A stretch of DNA of 64,000 bases from assembly GCF_011395035.1 (NCBI RefSeq), contig NZ_CP024770.1, positions 865,670-929,669 of the forward strand. Direction: 5' to 3'. Below, piece after piece: positions 42,091 to 50,269 of the stretch. Made by a program: the position numbers and the translations under genes. The first letter of the stretch is position 1. Each line of letters opens with the position of its first letter. The notes under the pieces are model-generated. The model had not been told where the DNA came from and did no database searches. It worked only from the letters and a program-made list of their open reading frames with translations. Source of the stretch: Pantoea cypripedii (GTDB lineage Bacteria; Pseudomonadota; Gammaproteobacteria; Enterobacterales; Enterobacteriaceae).

Positions 42091-43137
42091 ATGGAATCTG
42101 CCATTGATAAACACCTGAAATGTCCACGCACGCTGTCCCGTCGGGTTCATGACGAGTATCAACCGCCTTTCCCGATGTTTGTTGGCCGGGCCGATGCCAG
42201 CCTGACCCAGGTGGTGATGGCATATCTGGGCGTGCAGTTTAGCGACGATCAGCGGGAAAAGGCGGTCAGTGCCATGCAGCACATTGTCGCCAGCTTCAGC
42301 CTGGATAACGGCCCTGGCAACCATGACATCACCTTCCATGTTGATAACCAGGGGTTCGGGAATTTTATCGTCGTAGGCTACTGGCGCGATCCGGCGGCGT
42401 ATTGCCGCTGGATCCGTCAGCCAGAAATCGACCAGTGGTGGTCGGCGGATGAACGTTTGCATGAAGGCCTCGGTTATTTCCGCGAGATTATCGCGCCACG
42501 CGCTGAACAGTTTGAAACCCTGTATGCCTTTAAAGAGGATCTGCCTGGCGTCGGTGCGGTGATGGATAACCTCAGCGGCGAGATTCAGGAACATGGTTAC
42601 TGGGGATCGGTACGCGATCGTATTCCGGCATCGCAAAATGACTGGCTGCAACCTGACGGGGAACTGCGGGTGATTGCCGGTGATCCCGCCATCGGTGGCC
42701 GGGTGGTGGTGCAGGGCCATGACAACATCACGCTGATCCGCTCCGGCCAGGACTGGGTGGACGCCGATGAACAGGAGCGCCAGCTCTACTTCAGCGAAAT
42801 GCTGCCGCCTTTACAGGCAGGCATGGATTTTCTGCGCGACGAAGGGCAGCCACTCGGTTGTTACAGCAACCGCTTTGTGCGCAACGTGGATAAAGACGGC
42901 AACCTGCTGGATATTGCCTATGACATTGGTTTCTGGCGTTCACTGGACCGGCTTGAACGCTGGGCGGAATCTCATCCCACTCATCTGCGTATCTTCACCA
43001 CCTTTTTCCGCGTGGTGACCGGCCTGCAAAAACTGCGGCTCTACCACGAAGTTTCGGTCTCCGACGCGCGTTTTCAAACTTTTGAATATATCAACTGCCA
43101 TCCCCAGACCGGGATGATGCGTGACGCATTGCGCTGA
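42091..43137 (+). CDS. oxd: Phenylacetaldoxime dehydratase (haem-containing)
   Basis: This 348-residue cytoplasmic enzyme dehydrates aldoximes (R-CH=N-OH) to nitriles. The sequence closely follows known aldoxime dehydratases. By position His298 (ESHPTHLRIF) corresponds to the haem axial ligand, and His319 (RLYHEVSVSD), Arg177 (VRDR) and Ser218 (LIRSGQD) to the catalytic residues. GGGAG lies 5 bases before ATG 42091, and the start MESAIDKHLKCPRTLSRRV is the family's own start. It is the first gene of the aldoxime-nitrile operon. Aldoximes are made by plants, which fits a plant-associated host. Confidence 0.97.
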   Translation: MESAIDKHLKCPRTLSRRVHDEYQPPFPMFVGRADASLTQVVMAYLGVQFSDDQREKAVSAMQHIVASFSLDNGPGNHDITFHVDNQGFGNFIVVGYWRDPAAYCRWIRQPEIDQWWSADERLHEGLGYFREIIAPRAEQFETLYAFKEDLPGVGAVMDNLSGEIQEHGYWGSVRDRIPASQNDWLQPDGELRVIAGDPAIGGRVVVQGHDNITLIRSGQDWVDADEQERQLYFSEMLPPLQAGMDFLRDEGQPLGCYSNRFVRNVDKDGNLLDIAYDIGFWRSLDRLERWAESHPTHLRIFTTFFRVVTGLQKLRLYHEVSVSDARFQTFEYINCHPQTGMMRDALR

Positions 43138-43184
43138 AAATACGACGAAAACCAATCCATCGATCACTTTCTGGGGTTTACCTT

Positions 43185-44051
43185 ATGCACGCATTACGCT
43201 TTTTTCTGCCTGCCACACTGCTTGCTGCTTTGCCTGCGTTCGCCGTGGAAGTCGCACCCGGTGATTACAGCCAGTTTCCTGACGGCACCACGGTGGGGCT
43301 GCTTTATTACCAGCACGCCTCAACCGGCTCCGCTCATGCGCGCGGTGACAAAGTCAGCTCCGATTACAACCTGACTTCCGACATCGGCATGCTGCGTCTG
43401 CTGCATACCGTGCAGATCAGCGAGTCAGCTACCCTCGATCCGCAGTTCCTGTTGCCGTTTGGCCGCATCTCCGGTGGTGGTGATGCCGTGGCTCTCGGCT
43501 CCGCCAATGGCACCGGCGACTTAATTCTGACCGTGCCCTTAAAGGTAAAACTCAGCGCAGGTGGCGATGTGTTTGGTTTCGCCCCTTATCTCTACGTTCC
43601 CACCGGCAACTATGACCATAACGATGCCCTCAATCTGGGAGAGAACCGCTGGAAGGTGGATTTACAGGCCGCCTGGGTGAAGTTCTTTACCGAAAAATGG
43701 GCGCTGGATGTGGTCGGCGACGCCATCTGGTACGGCAACAATAACGACTACGGCACTGACTCGTCCCGTTTGCAGCAGGACAACGCCTGGGCAGCACAGA
43801 TTATGGGGCGTTACATGCCTGATCCGACGCTGGCGCTCGGACTGGGGGTCGGTCAGACCTGGGGCGGCGAGACCACGGTTGACGGCGAAAAGCAGGATAA
43901 CCCGGCGCAGACCACCAATGTGCGCATCACCGCCACCAAATTTGTCACCCCGCGCGATCAGTTCCAGATTCAGCTGGGTCGCGACCTGCGCGTGGAGAAT
44001 GGTGCGGCAGAGGATTTCCGTCTGAATCTGCGCTATGCCCGCGTTTTCTGA
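43185..44051 (+). CDS. Outer-membrane channel of the phenol/MetA degradation family
   Basis: This 288-residue protein has a signal peptide (residues 1-20, cleavage after AFA) and a beta-barrel pattern ending in Phe (LRYARVF), as expected for outer-membrane insertion. The VAPGDYSQFPDGTTVGLLYY start and FAPYLYVPTGNYD segment place it in the Phenol_MetA_deg family, whose members accompany aromatic degradation genes and probably admit hydrophobic substrates. It lies between oxd and nthA, so it likely lets aldoximes or nitriles through the outer membrane. Confidence 0.88.
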   Translation: MHALRFFLPATLLAALPAFAVEVAPGDYSQFPDGTTVGLLYYQHASTGSAHARGDKVSSDYNLTSDIGMLRLLHTVQISESATLDPQFLLPFGRISGGGDAVALGSANGTGDLILTVPLKVKLSAGGDVFGFAPYLYVPTGNYDHNDALNLGENRWKVDLQAAWVKFFTEKWALDVVGDAIWYGNNNDYGTDSSRLQQDNAWAAQIMGRYMPDPTLALGLGVGQTWGGETTVDGEKQDNPAQTTNVRITATKFVTPRDQFQIQLGRDLRVENGAAEDFRLNLRYARVF

Positions 44052-44053
44052 GG

Positions 44054-44095
44054 CTGTCCTTCCTGACCAGGTGACTGTCCTTCTCAACCAGGTAG
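44054..44095 (+). promoter_or_regulatory. Tandem 21-bp direct repeat upstream of nthA, candidate NitR site
   Basis: Two units, 44054-44074 and 44075-44095, follow the same plan as the site before oxd: YTGTCC, seven bases, RCCAGGTRR. The array starts 2 bases after the stop of the outer-membrane gene and ends 81 bases before nthA. This implies a second regulator-controlled promoter inside the cluster. Confidence 0.75.
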
Positions 44096-44176
44096 CGGTT
44101 GTGCAGTCGCGTTATGTTCACAACAGCGGCAGACCACACCGCTTCGTAAAAACGTTTAACTTCCCGGAGAAACACC

Positions 44177-44785
44177 ATGGAACATGATCACGACCATACC
44201 GAACCGCCTGCGGAAATCGCACTGCGCGTGAAGGCACTGGAGTCGTTGCTGACGGAGAAAGGGCTGATCGATCCCGTCGCGCTGGACGAACTTATCGATA
44301 CCTACGAACACCGCATTGGCCCACGGAATGGTGCGCGGGTGGTGGCGAAAGCCTGGAGTGATCCTGATTACAAGACCCGTCTGCTGGAACATGGCACCGA
44401 GGCCATTGCTGAGCTGGGTTTTTCCGGGGTGCAGGGGGAAGACATGATGGTGGTGGAGAACACTGCGGATGTTCACAACGTCACGGTTTGCACCCTGTGT
44501 TCCTGCTACCCCTGGCCGACGCTGGGACTGCCACCCGCCTGGTACAAATCCGCACCTTATCGCTCGCGCATCGTGATTGAGCCGCGAAGTGTGCTGGCTG
44601 AGTTTGGCCTGCACATCAGTGAAGAACGGGAGATCCGCGTCTGGGATAGCAGCGCCGAACTGCGTTATCTGGTGCTGCCAGAAAGACCGGCTGGCACTGA
44701 AGGCTGGAGTGAAGAACAGCTGGCCGATCTGGTGACGCGCGATGCGATGATCGGTACTGGCGTGGCGCTGCAACCGGGTAACTAA
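44177..44785 (+). CDS. nthA: Nitrile hydratase alpha subunit, cobalt type
   Basis: This 202-residue subunit carries the metal in the enzyme that hydrates nitriles to amides. The metal claw VCTLCSCYPW (Cys105, Cys108, Ser109, Cys110) has Thr after the first Cys and Tyr after the last, the cobalt version; iron enzymes have Ser and Thr. Two of these cysteines are oxidised in the mature enzyme. The N-terminus is His-rich (MEHDHDHTEP), as in some cobalt enzymes. The alpha-before-beta order fits many iron-type and some cobalt-type clusters. Confidence 0.96.
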   Translation: MEHDHDHTEPPAEIALRVKALESLLTEKGLIDPVALDELIDTYEHRIGPRNGARVVAKAWSDPDYKTRLLEHGTEAIAELGFSGVQGEDMMVVENTADVHNVTVCTLCSCYPWPTLGLPPAWYKSAPYRSRIVIEPRSVLAEFGLHISEEREIRVWDSSAELRYLVLPERPAGTEGWSEEQLADLVTRDAMIGTGVALQPGN

Positions 44786-44807
44786 ACCCTTCTTTTCAGG
44801 AGACGCT

Positions 44808-45467
44808 ATGAACGGGATACATGATCTGGGCGGTATGCATGGTATGGGTGCCGTCATTACTGAAGAAAACGAACCTCCTTTTCATCATGAGTGGGAGCGC
44901 CGCGCCTTTTCTTTGTTTGCCTCGCTGTTTGTCGGTGGTCACTTCAATGTTGATATGTTCCGCCATGCGATTGAGCGCATGAACCCGGCGCACTATCTCG
45001 AAGAAAGCTACTACGAACACTGGATGCATGCTTTCGAGACGCTGCTGCTGGAGAAGGGGGTGATCAGCCTGGATGAGTTGTCCGGGGCGGTGAAACCCGT
45101 CACGGCAGCAGCGGAAACAGCGGTGCTACGCCAGGAGATGGTGCAGGCGGTGGTCACCACCGGCGCGTCGGCGCGGGTTGATGTTGCTGTACCTGCCAGC
45201 TTTAGTGTTGGTGACCGCGTCCGGGCGAAAAACATCAACCCCGGCGGACATACCCGCCTGCCACGCTATGTGCGCGGCAAAATCGGCACCATCGTGATTG
45301 ATCACGGGGTGTTTGTGACACCGGACACCGTTGCCCACGGCCTGGGTGAACATCCGCAGCATGTGTACAGCGTCAGTTTTGCCGCTACCGAGCTGTGGGG
45401 AGAGAACGCGCCGTCGAAAGACACGGTGCGTATCGATCTGTGGGACGACTATCTGGAGGCGTTATGA
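44808..45467 (+). CDS. nthB: Nitrile hydratase beta subunit
   Basis: This 219-residue partner of the alpha subunit starts MNGIHDLGGMHGMG, a signature of the family, and ends in an SH3-like barrel (VGDRVRAKNINPGGHTRLPR, then YVRGKIGTIV) with arginines that contact the oxidised cysteines. It follows nthA by 22 bases. Its stop overlaps the start of the accessory gene (ATGA), so the three are made together. Confidence 0.96.
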   Translation: MNGIHDLGGMHGMGAVITEENEPPFHHEWERRAFSLFASLFVGGHFNVDMFRHAIERMNPAHYLEESYYEHWMHAFETLLLEKGVISLDELSGAVKPVTAAAETAVLRQEMVQAVVTTGASARVDVAVPASFSVGDRVRAKNINPGGHTRLPRYVRGKIGTIVIDHGVFVTPDTVAHGLGEHPQHVYSVSFAATELWGENAPSKDTVRIDLWDDYLEAL

Positions 45468-45886
45468 GTACATCGTTTACTGGCCCTGATGCGGAAAACG
45501 CGCCGTTCGAGCATCCGTGGCAAGCGCAGGTATTTTCCCTGATCGTCAGCCTGCATCAGGCCGGAAAGTTCAGCTGGGAAGAGTGGGTTGATGTTTTTAG
45601 CAGGGAAATCAAAGCCCATCCGATGCAGGAACATGAAAGCGTCAATGATGCTTATTACCGCCAGTGGGTCGCTGCCACCGAGCACATGCTGCTGTCGCTG
45701 CAATTGACCGGGCAGGCAGATATTGCCCGCCGCACCGATGAATGGCGGCAGGCCTATCTTAATACCCCGCATGGTATGCCGGTGACGTTATCCAGCGCGG
45801 TCTGCCCGCCCGCGCATGATCATCACCACCCGGTCCTGCGTGTTCCGGTGGCGGTCAGCCCGGCAGTAGCGCGCGCCAATCCCTGA
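45464..45886 (+). CDS. Nitrile hydratase accessory (activator) protein
   Basis: This 140-residue protein resembles the N-terminal helical part of nitrile hydratase beta subunits (FEHPWQAQVFSLIVSLHQAG, YYRQWVAATEHMLLSLQLTG). Cobalt enzymes need such a protein, which carries a metal-loaded alpha subunit and exchanges it into the enzyme. ATG 45464 overlaps the nthB stop; a longer in-frame start lies within nthB and is unlikely. The C-terminal stretch HDHHHPVLRVP is histidine-rich and may bind cobalt. Confidence 0.9.
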   Translation: MSTSFTGPDAENAPFEHPWQAQVFSLIVSLHQAGKFSWEEWVDVFSREIKAHPMQEHESVNDAYYRQWVAATEHMLLSLQLTGQADIARRTDEWRQAYLNTPHGMPVTLSSAVCPPAHDHHHPVLRVPVAVSPAVARANP

Positions 45887-45920
45887 ATTGATGATTATCA
45901 GCCAGATATGAGGAAGAAAA

Positions 45921-46130
45921 ATGGAACGTACCGTTAATGATATTGATGCAGGTCATGCCCCGATCCCGTTCAATGCTGTCTTACCCTGGGCCGCTTTTAT
46001 TACGCTGATGGTGTTGCTGGCGGTGTATTTTATCGGCGCTGAGCAGGGGGCCACTGCGGTATTCTCCGGCAATCAGATCCATGAGTATTTCCATGATGCG
46101 CGGCATCTGCTGGGTTTCCCCTGCCACTAA
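45921..46130 (+). CDS. cbtB: Cobalt transporter subunit CbtB
   Basis: This 69-residue single-span membrane protein has one hydrophobic helix (AAFITLMVLLAVYFIG) followed by a conserved metal-binding end, HEYFHDARHLLGFPCH, which is diagnostic of CbtB. It works with CbtA in cobalt uptake, usually in cobalamin regions. Here it sits in a nitrile hydratase operon, taking the place of the NhlF-type permease known from other cobalt-dependent clusters. Confidence 0.93.
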   Translation: MERTVNDIDAGHAPIPFNAVLPWAAFITLMVLLAVYFIGAEQGATAVFSGNQIHEYFHDARHLLGFPCH

Positions 46131-46140
46131 GGACACCACC

Positions 46141-46905
46141 ATGACTGGAAAACTTCTGTTAAACGGGATGATGGCCGGGATCCTCGCTGGCATCATCGCC
46201 TTTAGTTTTGCCCATTTCTTTGGTGAGCCGCAGGTTGATCGGGCGATTTCATTCGAAGAAACCCTTGCCGCACAGCACAGTAACGCTGGCGGGGAGCATC
46301 ACCATGATCATGATTCCGATGGCGAAGTTTTCAGTCGCGCCACGCAGTCTGGCGCAGGTCTGCTGAGCGGGATGATCCTGTTCAGTGCGGCGATGGGGGG
46401 CGCGCTGGCACTGGTCTGGTCGTTATGCTGGCAGCGCACCGGTCCGGCCGGGGCGAGATCACTGGCTCTGGTGCTGTCGCTGGGGGGATTTCTGATCATG
46501 AGCCTGATGCCGGGGCTTAAATATCCGCCTAACCCGCCTGCGGTGGGGGATGCGGCCACCATCGGCTACCGGACCTTGCTCTACTTCGTGATGTTGCTGG
46601 TCTCCGCAGTGATTGTGGTCACTGCCGCCTGGAGCGCGCATCAACTGCGGGCGCGGCTGGGAAGCTGGAATGCGGCGTTGTGGGGTCTGCTGGCCGCACT
46701 GGCGATGCTGATCGTGGCCTGCCTGCTGATGCCGGCGATAAATGAGGTCCCGCAGGGCTTCTCTGCCGATGTGCTCTGGCGTTTCCGCCTGAGTTCGTTC
46801 GGCACGCAGCTGACCATGTGGTGTGCCACCGGGCTGCTGTTTGGCGTGTTTGCCGAAAAGACCGTGCAGAATCCTCGCCACCGCTTCGCGACGGCAGGAT
46901 ACTGA
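46141..46905 (+). CDS. cbtA: Cobalt transporter subunit CbtA
   Basis: This 254-residue membrane protein has about five helices and a His-rich loop after the first (GGEHHHDHDSDGE, about residues 50-62), plus LMPGLKYPPNPPAVGD, the typical CbtA motif. AAGGACACC lies before ATG 46141, 10 bases after the cbtB stop. It probably supplies cobalt for the nitrile hydratase. The stop overlaps the next start (TGATG). Confidence 0.92.
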   Translation: MTGKLLLNGMMAGILAGIIAFSFAHFFGEPQVDRAISFEETLAAQHSNAGGEHHHDHDSDGEVFSRATQSGAGLLSGMILFSAAMGGALALVWSLCWQRTGPAGARSLALVLSLGGFLIMSLMPGLKYPPNPPAVGDAATIGYRTLLYFVMLLVSAVIVVTAAWSAHQLRARLGSWNAALWGLLAALAMLIVACLLMPAINEVPQGFSADVLWRFRLSSFGTQLTMWCATGLLFGVFAEKTVQNPRHRFATAGY

Positions 46906-47489
46906 TGGCCGCTGTACTGCAACTGATTTGCCAGGGGGAGACCCTGGCAAATCGCCACTCACGTTTTCCCGCCAATGATGCTCTGAGCGACGCCTCCCGG
47001 CTGGCGGCGCACAGGATGCAGGGTTGCATTGAAGCCGACAGTAAAATATGGCTGGCACCGGCGTTAGCGGCGCAACAAACGGCACAGGCGCTGGGGGTTG
47101 CGGGGCATAGCGCGACAGCACTGGCGGAACCAGCCTGTGGGCTTTGGGCGGGGATGCCGATCAAAGCGGTGATGACGCAGCATGGCGAAGATTTTCAGCG
47201 CTGGTTAGCCGGTGAGGCCGCACCTGGCGGGGAAGGGGTGGCGCAACTGGTGCTGCGCACGGGTGAATGGTTGTCCGGTCGTGTCGCCGAGCGTCAACCG
47301 CAGTGTGCCATCGTCTCCGCTGCGGTTATCCGCGCGGTGGTTATTGGTTTGCTGGGGGCACCGGTCAGTGCTTTCCGGTTGATTGATATCGCCCCGCTGA
47401 GTATCACGACCCTGCGGGGCGACGGCAAACGCTGGCATCTCACCAGCATTAACTCAGTAAGATTCGCCTTCGCCGAAGGCTCCCTCTAA
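46905..47489 (+). CDS. Histidine-phosphatase-fold protein lacking the catalytic RH
   Basis: This 194-residue protein resembles the phosphoglycerate-mutase-like superfamily (CobC/SixA group). The canonical N-terminal motif LxRHGET is here LICQGETLANR: both Arg and the phospho-accepting His are replaced by Cys and Gln. Other family parts remain (WLAPALAAQQTAQAL, LAEPACGLWAGMP, AIVSAAVIRAVV), but the second catalytic histidine is not evident either. It is translationally coupled to cbtA, so it may have a binding or metal-related role instead of hydrolysis. Its end overlaps the convergent kinase gene by 36 bases. Confidence 0.78.
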   Translation: MAAVLQLICQGETLANRHSRFPANDALSDASRLAAHRMQGCIEADSKIWLAPALAAQQTAQALGVAGHSATALAEPACGLWAGMPIKAVMTQHGEDFQRWLAGEAAPGGEGVAQLVLRTGEWLSGRVAERQPQCAIVSAAVIRAVVIGLLGAPVSAFRLIDIAPLSITTLRGDGKRWHLTSINSVRFAFAEGSL

Positions 47490-48266
47490 CAGGCAAATTT
47501 TCGCGGCGAAATGCGCCCCGGCCTGTAACGCTGCGGGGATATTTCCCTCAGCGCGCAGGTTCAGCAGAAATGCGGTGATAAACGCATCACCGGCACCTAA
47601 CGTATCCACCGGCGTGACCGCTTCCGGTTGCTGCTGATACTCCGTTTCTCCGTCGAACAGCATGGCACCCTCTGCACCGCGCGTGGCAACGGCATAGCGA
47701 CTGCCCGCCTGCACCGCCTGCGTCAGCAGCTCACGCGTGGCAGCCAGCGACCATCCGGCACAGGAAAAAAAGGCCACGTCGAGCCAGCGGCATAATGGCA
47801 ACGCCTGATCGATGACAAAGTCATCGGAGAAATCATAGGTCAGCCAGCCCGGAAGCTTTGCCAGCTCAGGCAGCTGCGCATCGATATAGCTGTAGCTGCT
47901 GGTGTGGATCAGCGCAAAATCCGCCAGCCAGTCACGATGTTGCAGCACAAAATCCATCGATTCGGTCTGGCGCACCCCGCCAAGGTTAGAATCGAGAAAC
48001 ACCCGTTCGCCTTGTTCGAGGGTCAGGCGCGCATAGCCATTTTCGCCCTCCGCCTGACGGCAATAACGCGTATCGATACCGCGTTTTGCCAGCGTGCGCA
48101 TCACATGGTCTGCCGCCGCATCGTTGCCGAAGATACCCAGATAGGCCGCTGAGGCATCCAGCATCGCGGCATACACGCTGAAATTCAGCGCGTTGCCACC
48201 CGGATAGCGCACGCGGCGGTGCTCATATTTATCGACAACGTTGTCGCCTACGCCAATCACTTTCAT
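47454..48266 (-). CDS. PfkB-family sugar kinase, FrlD/FraD-like
   Basis: This is a 270-residue ribokinase-family enzyme. It begins VIGVGDNVVDKYEHRRVRYP then GGNALNFSVYAA, typical of fructoselysine 6-kinase FrlD, and has the catalytic PfkB signature DTLGAGDAFITAFLL near residue 223. Such kinases phosphorylate an Amadori compound (a fructosyl amino acid) on C6, producing the substrate of the deglycase encoded just upstream. It is 12 bases after the deglycase stop. The exact fructosyl amine is not predictable from sequence. Confidence 0.9.
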   Translation of the reverse strand: MKVIGVGDNVVDKYEHRRVRYPGGNALNFSVYAAMLDASAAYLGIFGNDAAADHVMRTLAKRGIDTRYCRQAEGENGYARLTLEQGERVFLDSNLGGVRQTESMDFVLQHRDWLADFALIHTSSYSYIDAQLPELAKLPGWLTYDFSDDFVIDQALPLCRWLDVAFFSCAGWSLAATRELLTQAVQAGSRYAVATRGAEGAMLFDGETEYQQQPEAVTPVDTLGAGDAFITAFLLNLRAEGNIPAALQAGAHFAAKICLLEGAFGEGESY

Positions 48267-48278
48267 TGCCCGCGGTCC

Positions 48279-49253
48279 TTAGTATTCCACTACGCCCATA
48301 TAGCGACGGGTTGAGAGCGGATGCTGGCGGATTTCAGCCAGCGCCGCACGGTAGTCGCACATGATGCTGTAAAACAGCACGGGGTTAAAGTAGTCAACCA
48401 CTGACACCGGCAGGGCATCCAGACCCAGCTCGCGGGCATCCACCACCACGGTTTTGTCGTTGTAACGATTGAGGAATCCCAGCACACGCTGATCCAGACC
48501 ACGGGTGCGGCCTTCATTCATTAACAGAATAAACGGGACGTGATTGTCGGTGACTTCAAACGGACCATGAAAGAATTCCCCGCTATGAATCGAGGCGGCA
48601 TCGAGACGCTGCATTTCCATCAGAGAACAGATGGCAAAGCCATAGGCGTGTCCGTATGAGGCGCCACTGGAGAGCACATAAAACAGCGATTCATGCTGAT
48701 ATTGCTGCGCGAAGTCGGCGCAGCGGGCGGCCACCTGGGTGCGGGCCTGGCGGATCACCTGATCGATCTGACCAAAGCTCTGCTGGAAATCATGCCATCC
48801 GGCGTAATCTTCCACCTGGCGCAGCACATCAACGCACAGGCTGAGGATCAGCGCCATTGGGTTTTCAGTGACCAGCGTGTCATCACCCCATTGGTACAGC
48901 AGGTTATGGTCGGCCCATTGCAGCAGTTGCGCTTCGGCATTGTGGGTCAGGGTGATGGTGGCGGCTCCCCGGGTTTTCGCCAGCTGGGCGGCGGCGACAG
49001 ATTCCGGCGTATTACCACCATGTGAACAGACGATAACGATTGACGACTCACCTAACGCATGGGGTGTGGCATAGACAAATTCATTGGCTGTCATCATCCA
49101 CGAGCGCAGGTTTTCACCCTGCTCATTCAGGAAATAGTGCGCCGGGTACATATCTACCAGCGAACCCCCACAGGCCACAAGGAACACCTGACGCACCGGT
49201 TTATGCTGAAAATGGCCGCTCATCAGGGAGGAAATAATGGATTGGGTCTGCAT
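48279..49253 (-). CDS. SIS-domain Amadori deglycase, FraB-like
   Basis: This is a 324-residue cytoplasmic enzyme with two SIS folds. It follows Salmonella FraB closely: VACGGSLVDMYPA, SHGGNTPESVAAA, SIHSGEFFHGPFEV and the ending RQHPLSTRRYMGVVEY. The glutamate and histidine of SGEFFHGPFE correspond to the acid-base pair of FraB, which splits 6-phosphofructose-aspartate into glucose 6-phosphate and aspartate. FrlB, for fructoselysine, is a less close relative. Start ATG 49253 is 4 bases after the binding-protein stop, showing coupling. Confidence 0.92.
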   Translation of the reverse strand: MQTQSIISSLMSGHFQHKPVRQVFLVACGGSLVDMYPAHYFLNEQGENLRSWMMTANEFVYATPHALGESSIVIVCSHGGNTPESVAAAQLAKTRGAATITLTHNAEAQLLQWADHNLLYQWGDDTLVTENPMALILSLCVDVLRQVEDYAGWHDFQQSFGQIDQVIRQARTQVAARCADFAQQYQHESLFYVLSSGASYGHAYGFAICSLMEMQRLDAASIHSGEFFHGPFEVTDNHVPFILLMNEGRTRGLDQRVLGFLNRYNDKTVVVDARELGLDALPVSVVDYFNPVLFYSIMCDYRAALAEIRQHPLSTRRYMGVVEY

Positions 49254-49257
49254 GGAG

Positions 49258-50043
49258 TTATTCACCGTAAATATTGAAATCAAAGTATTTTTTAGCTAAA
49301 CGATCGTAGGTGCCGTTGGCGCGAATGGTGGCGATGGCTTGGTTAAAACGGGCCTGTAACGCGGTGTCGCTCTGACGCAAGCCGATACCGGTACCCGGTC
49401 CAAAGATCTCGTCATCCTTAACCTGCGGCTGGATCATCGTGAAGTTTTTGCCCTGGGGTTTGCTTAGCAGGGCTTCGGTGATCACCACCGCATCATCCAG
49501 CGTGCCATCGAGGCGACCATTGGTCAGATCGGCATACACCGATTCCGCATCCGGATAGGCAATCACTTCCACACCCGCATTACGCCAGTATTTGTTGGCA
49601 TAGTTTTCAAACACCGAACCCTGCTGCACGCCGATACGCTTACCTTTCAGCGACTGTGCTGAAGGCGTCAGTCCACTGCCTTTGGCGGTAATCAGGAAGG
49701 CGGGGGTGTTGAACAGTTTGTCGCTGAAAGCGATGGCTTTTTTGCGTTCGTCAGTGATCGACAGAGAAGAAAGGATGGCATCAAATTTTTTCGCTTGTAG
49801 TGCCGGAATCAGCCCGTCAAAGCTGTTCTGCACCCACGAGCATTGCACCTTCATTTCCGCGCAAATCGCATTGCCCAGGTCAATGTCGAAACCGACAAGT
49901 TGACCGCTGGCATTTTTCGATTCAAAAGGCGGGAAAGTGGGGTCGATGCCAAAACGCAGTGGATCTGCGGCCATCGCCGTGTGGACACAACCAAAAATTG
50001 TTAACGCTGCGGCCATCACGGTGATGGTTTTTTTTATTTTCAT
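49258..50043 (-). CDS. Polar amino acid-type ABC substrate-binding protein
   Basis: This 261-residue periplasmic protein has a signal peptide (residues 1-25, cleavage after AMA). Motifs FGIDPTFPPFESKNASGQLV, GFDIDLGNAICAEM and the end KKYFDFNIYGE place it with HisJ/ArgT-like proteins that bind basic amino acids. AGGGAAACAA precedes ATG 50043. It is the first gene of the Amadori operon, so it probably binds a fructosyl amino acid. No permease or ATPase gene is present, so it must share another transporter's membrane parts. Confidence 0.9.
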   Translation of the reverse strand: MKIKKTITVMAAALTIFGCVHTAMAADPLRFGIDPTFPPFESKNASGQLVGFDIDLGNAICAEMKVQCSWVQNSFDGLIPALQAKKFDAILSSLSITDERKKAIAFSDKLFNTPAFLITAKGSGLTPSAQSLKGKRIGVQQGSVFENYANKYWRNAGVEVIAYPDAESVYADLTNGRLDGTLDDAVVITEALLSKPQGKNFTMIQPQVKDDEIFGPGTGIGLRQSDTALQARFNQAIATIRANGTYDRLAKKYFDFNIYGE

Positions 50044-50269
50044 TATTGTTTCCCTGGTGTTGTATTTATACCTAAAAACAGACCATATAGATTGATTTAC
50101 ACGCAATCTGATGGTTATAGCAACAAAAATTCGCAGGGATGGCGTAAAAAAATCAGCGTGGTATGTTAAGCTTATTTACCAAATTACAAGCTTATCAATC
50201 ATTTTTATTTTTTAAATCAAATGATTGGTTTTTAAATTCTTTTTAAATGACACCAGAACAAAACAGACC
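50044..50269. promoter_or_regulatory. Divergent promoter region of the Amadori cluster
   Basis: This AT-rich region lies between the binding-protein operon and the GntR gene. AAAACAGACCAT occurs twice in the same orientation (50075-50086 and 50260-50271), close to each start codon. CAATCATTT (50196) and AAATGATTG (50219) form a 9-bp inverted repeat with a 14-base spacer. Either could be bound by the GntR-type regulator. Confidence 0.5.

Noticed and set aside
44156..44857. Antisense long frames over the nitrile hydratase and other GC-rich genes
   Set aside because: They mirror genes with strong family matches and have no ribosome-binding sites or protein-like composition.
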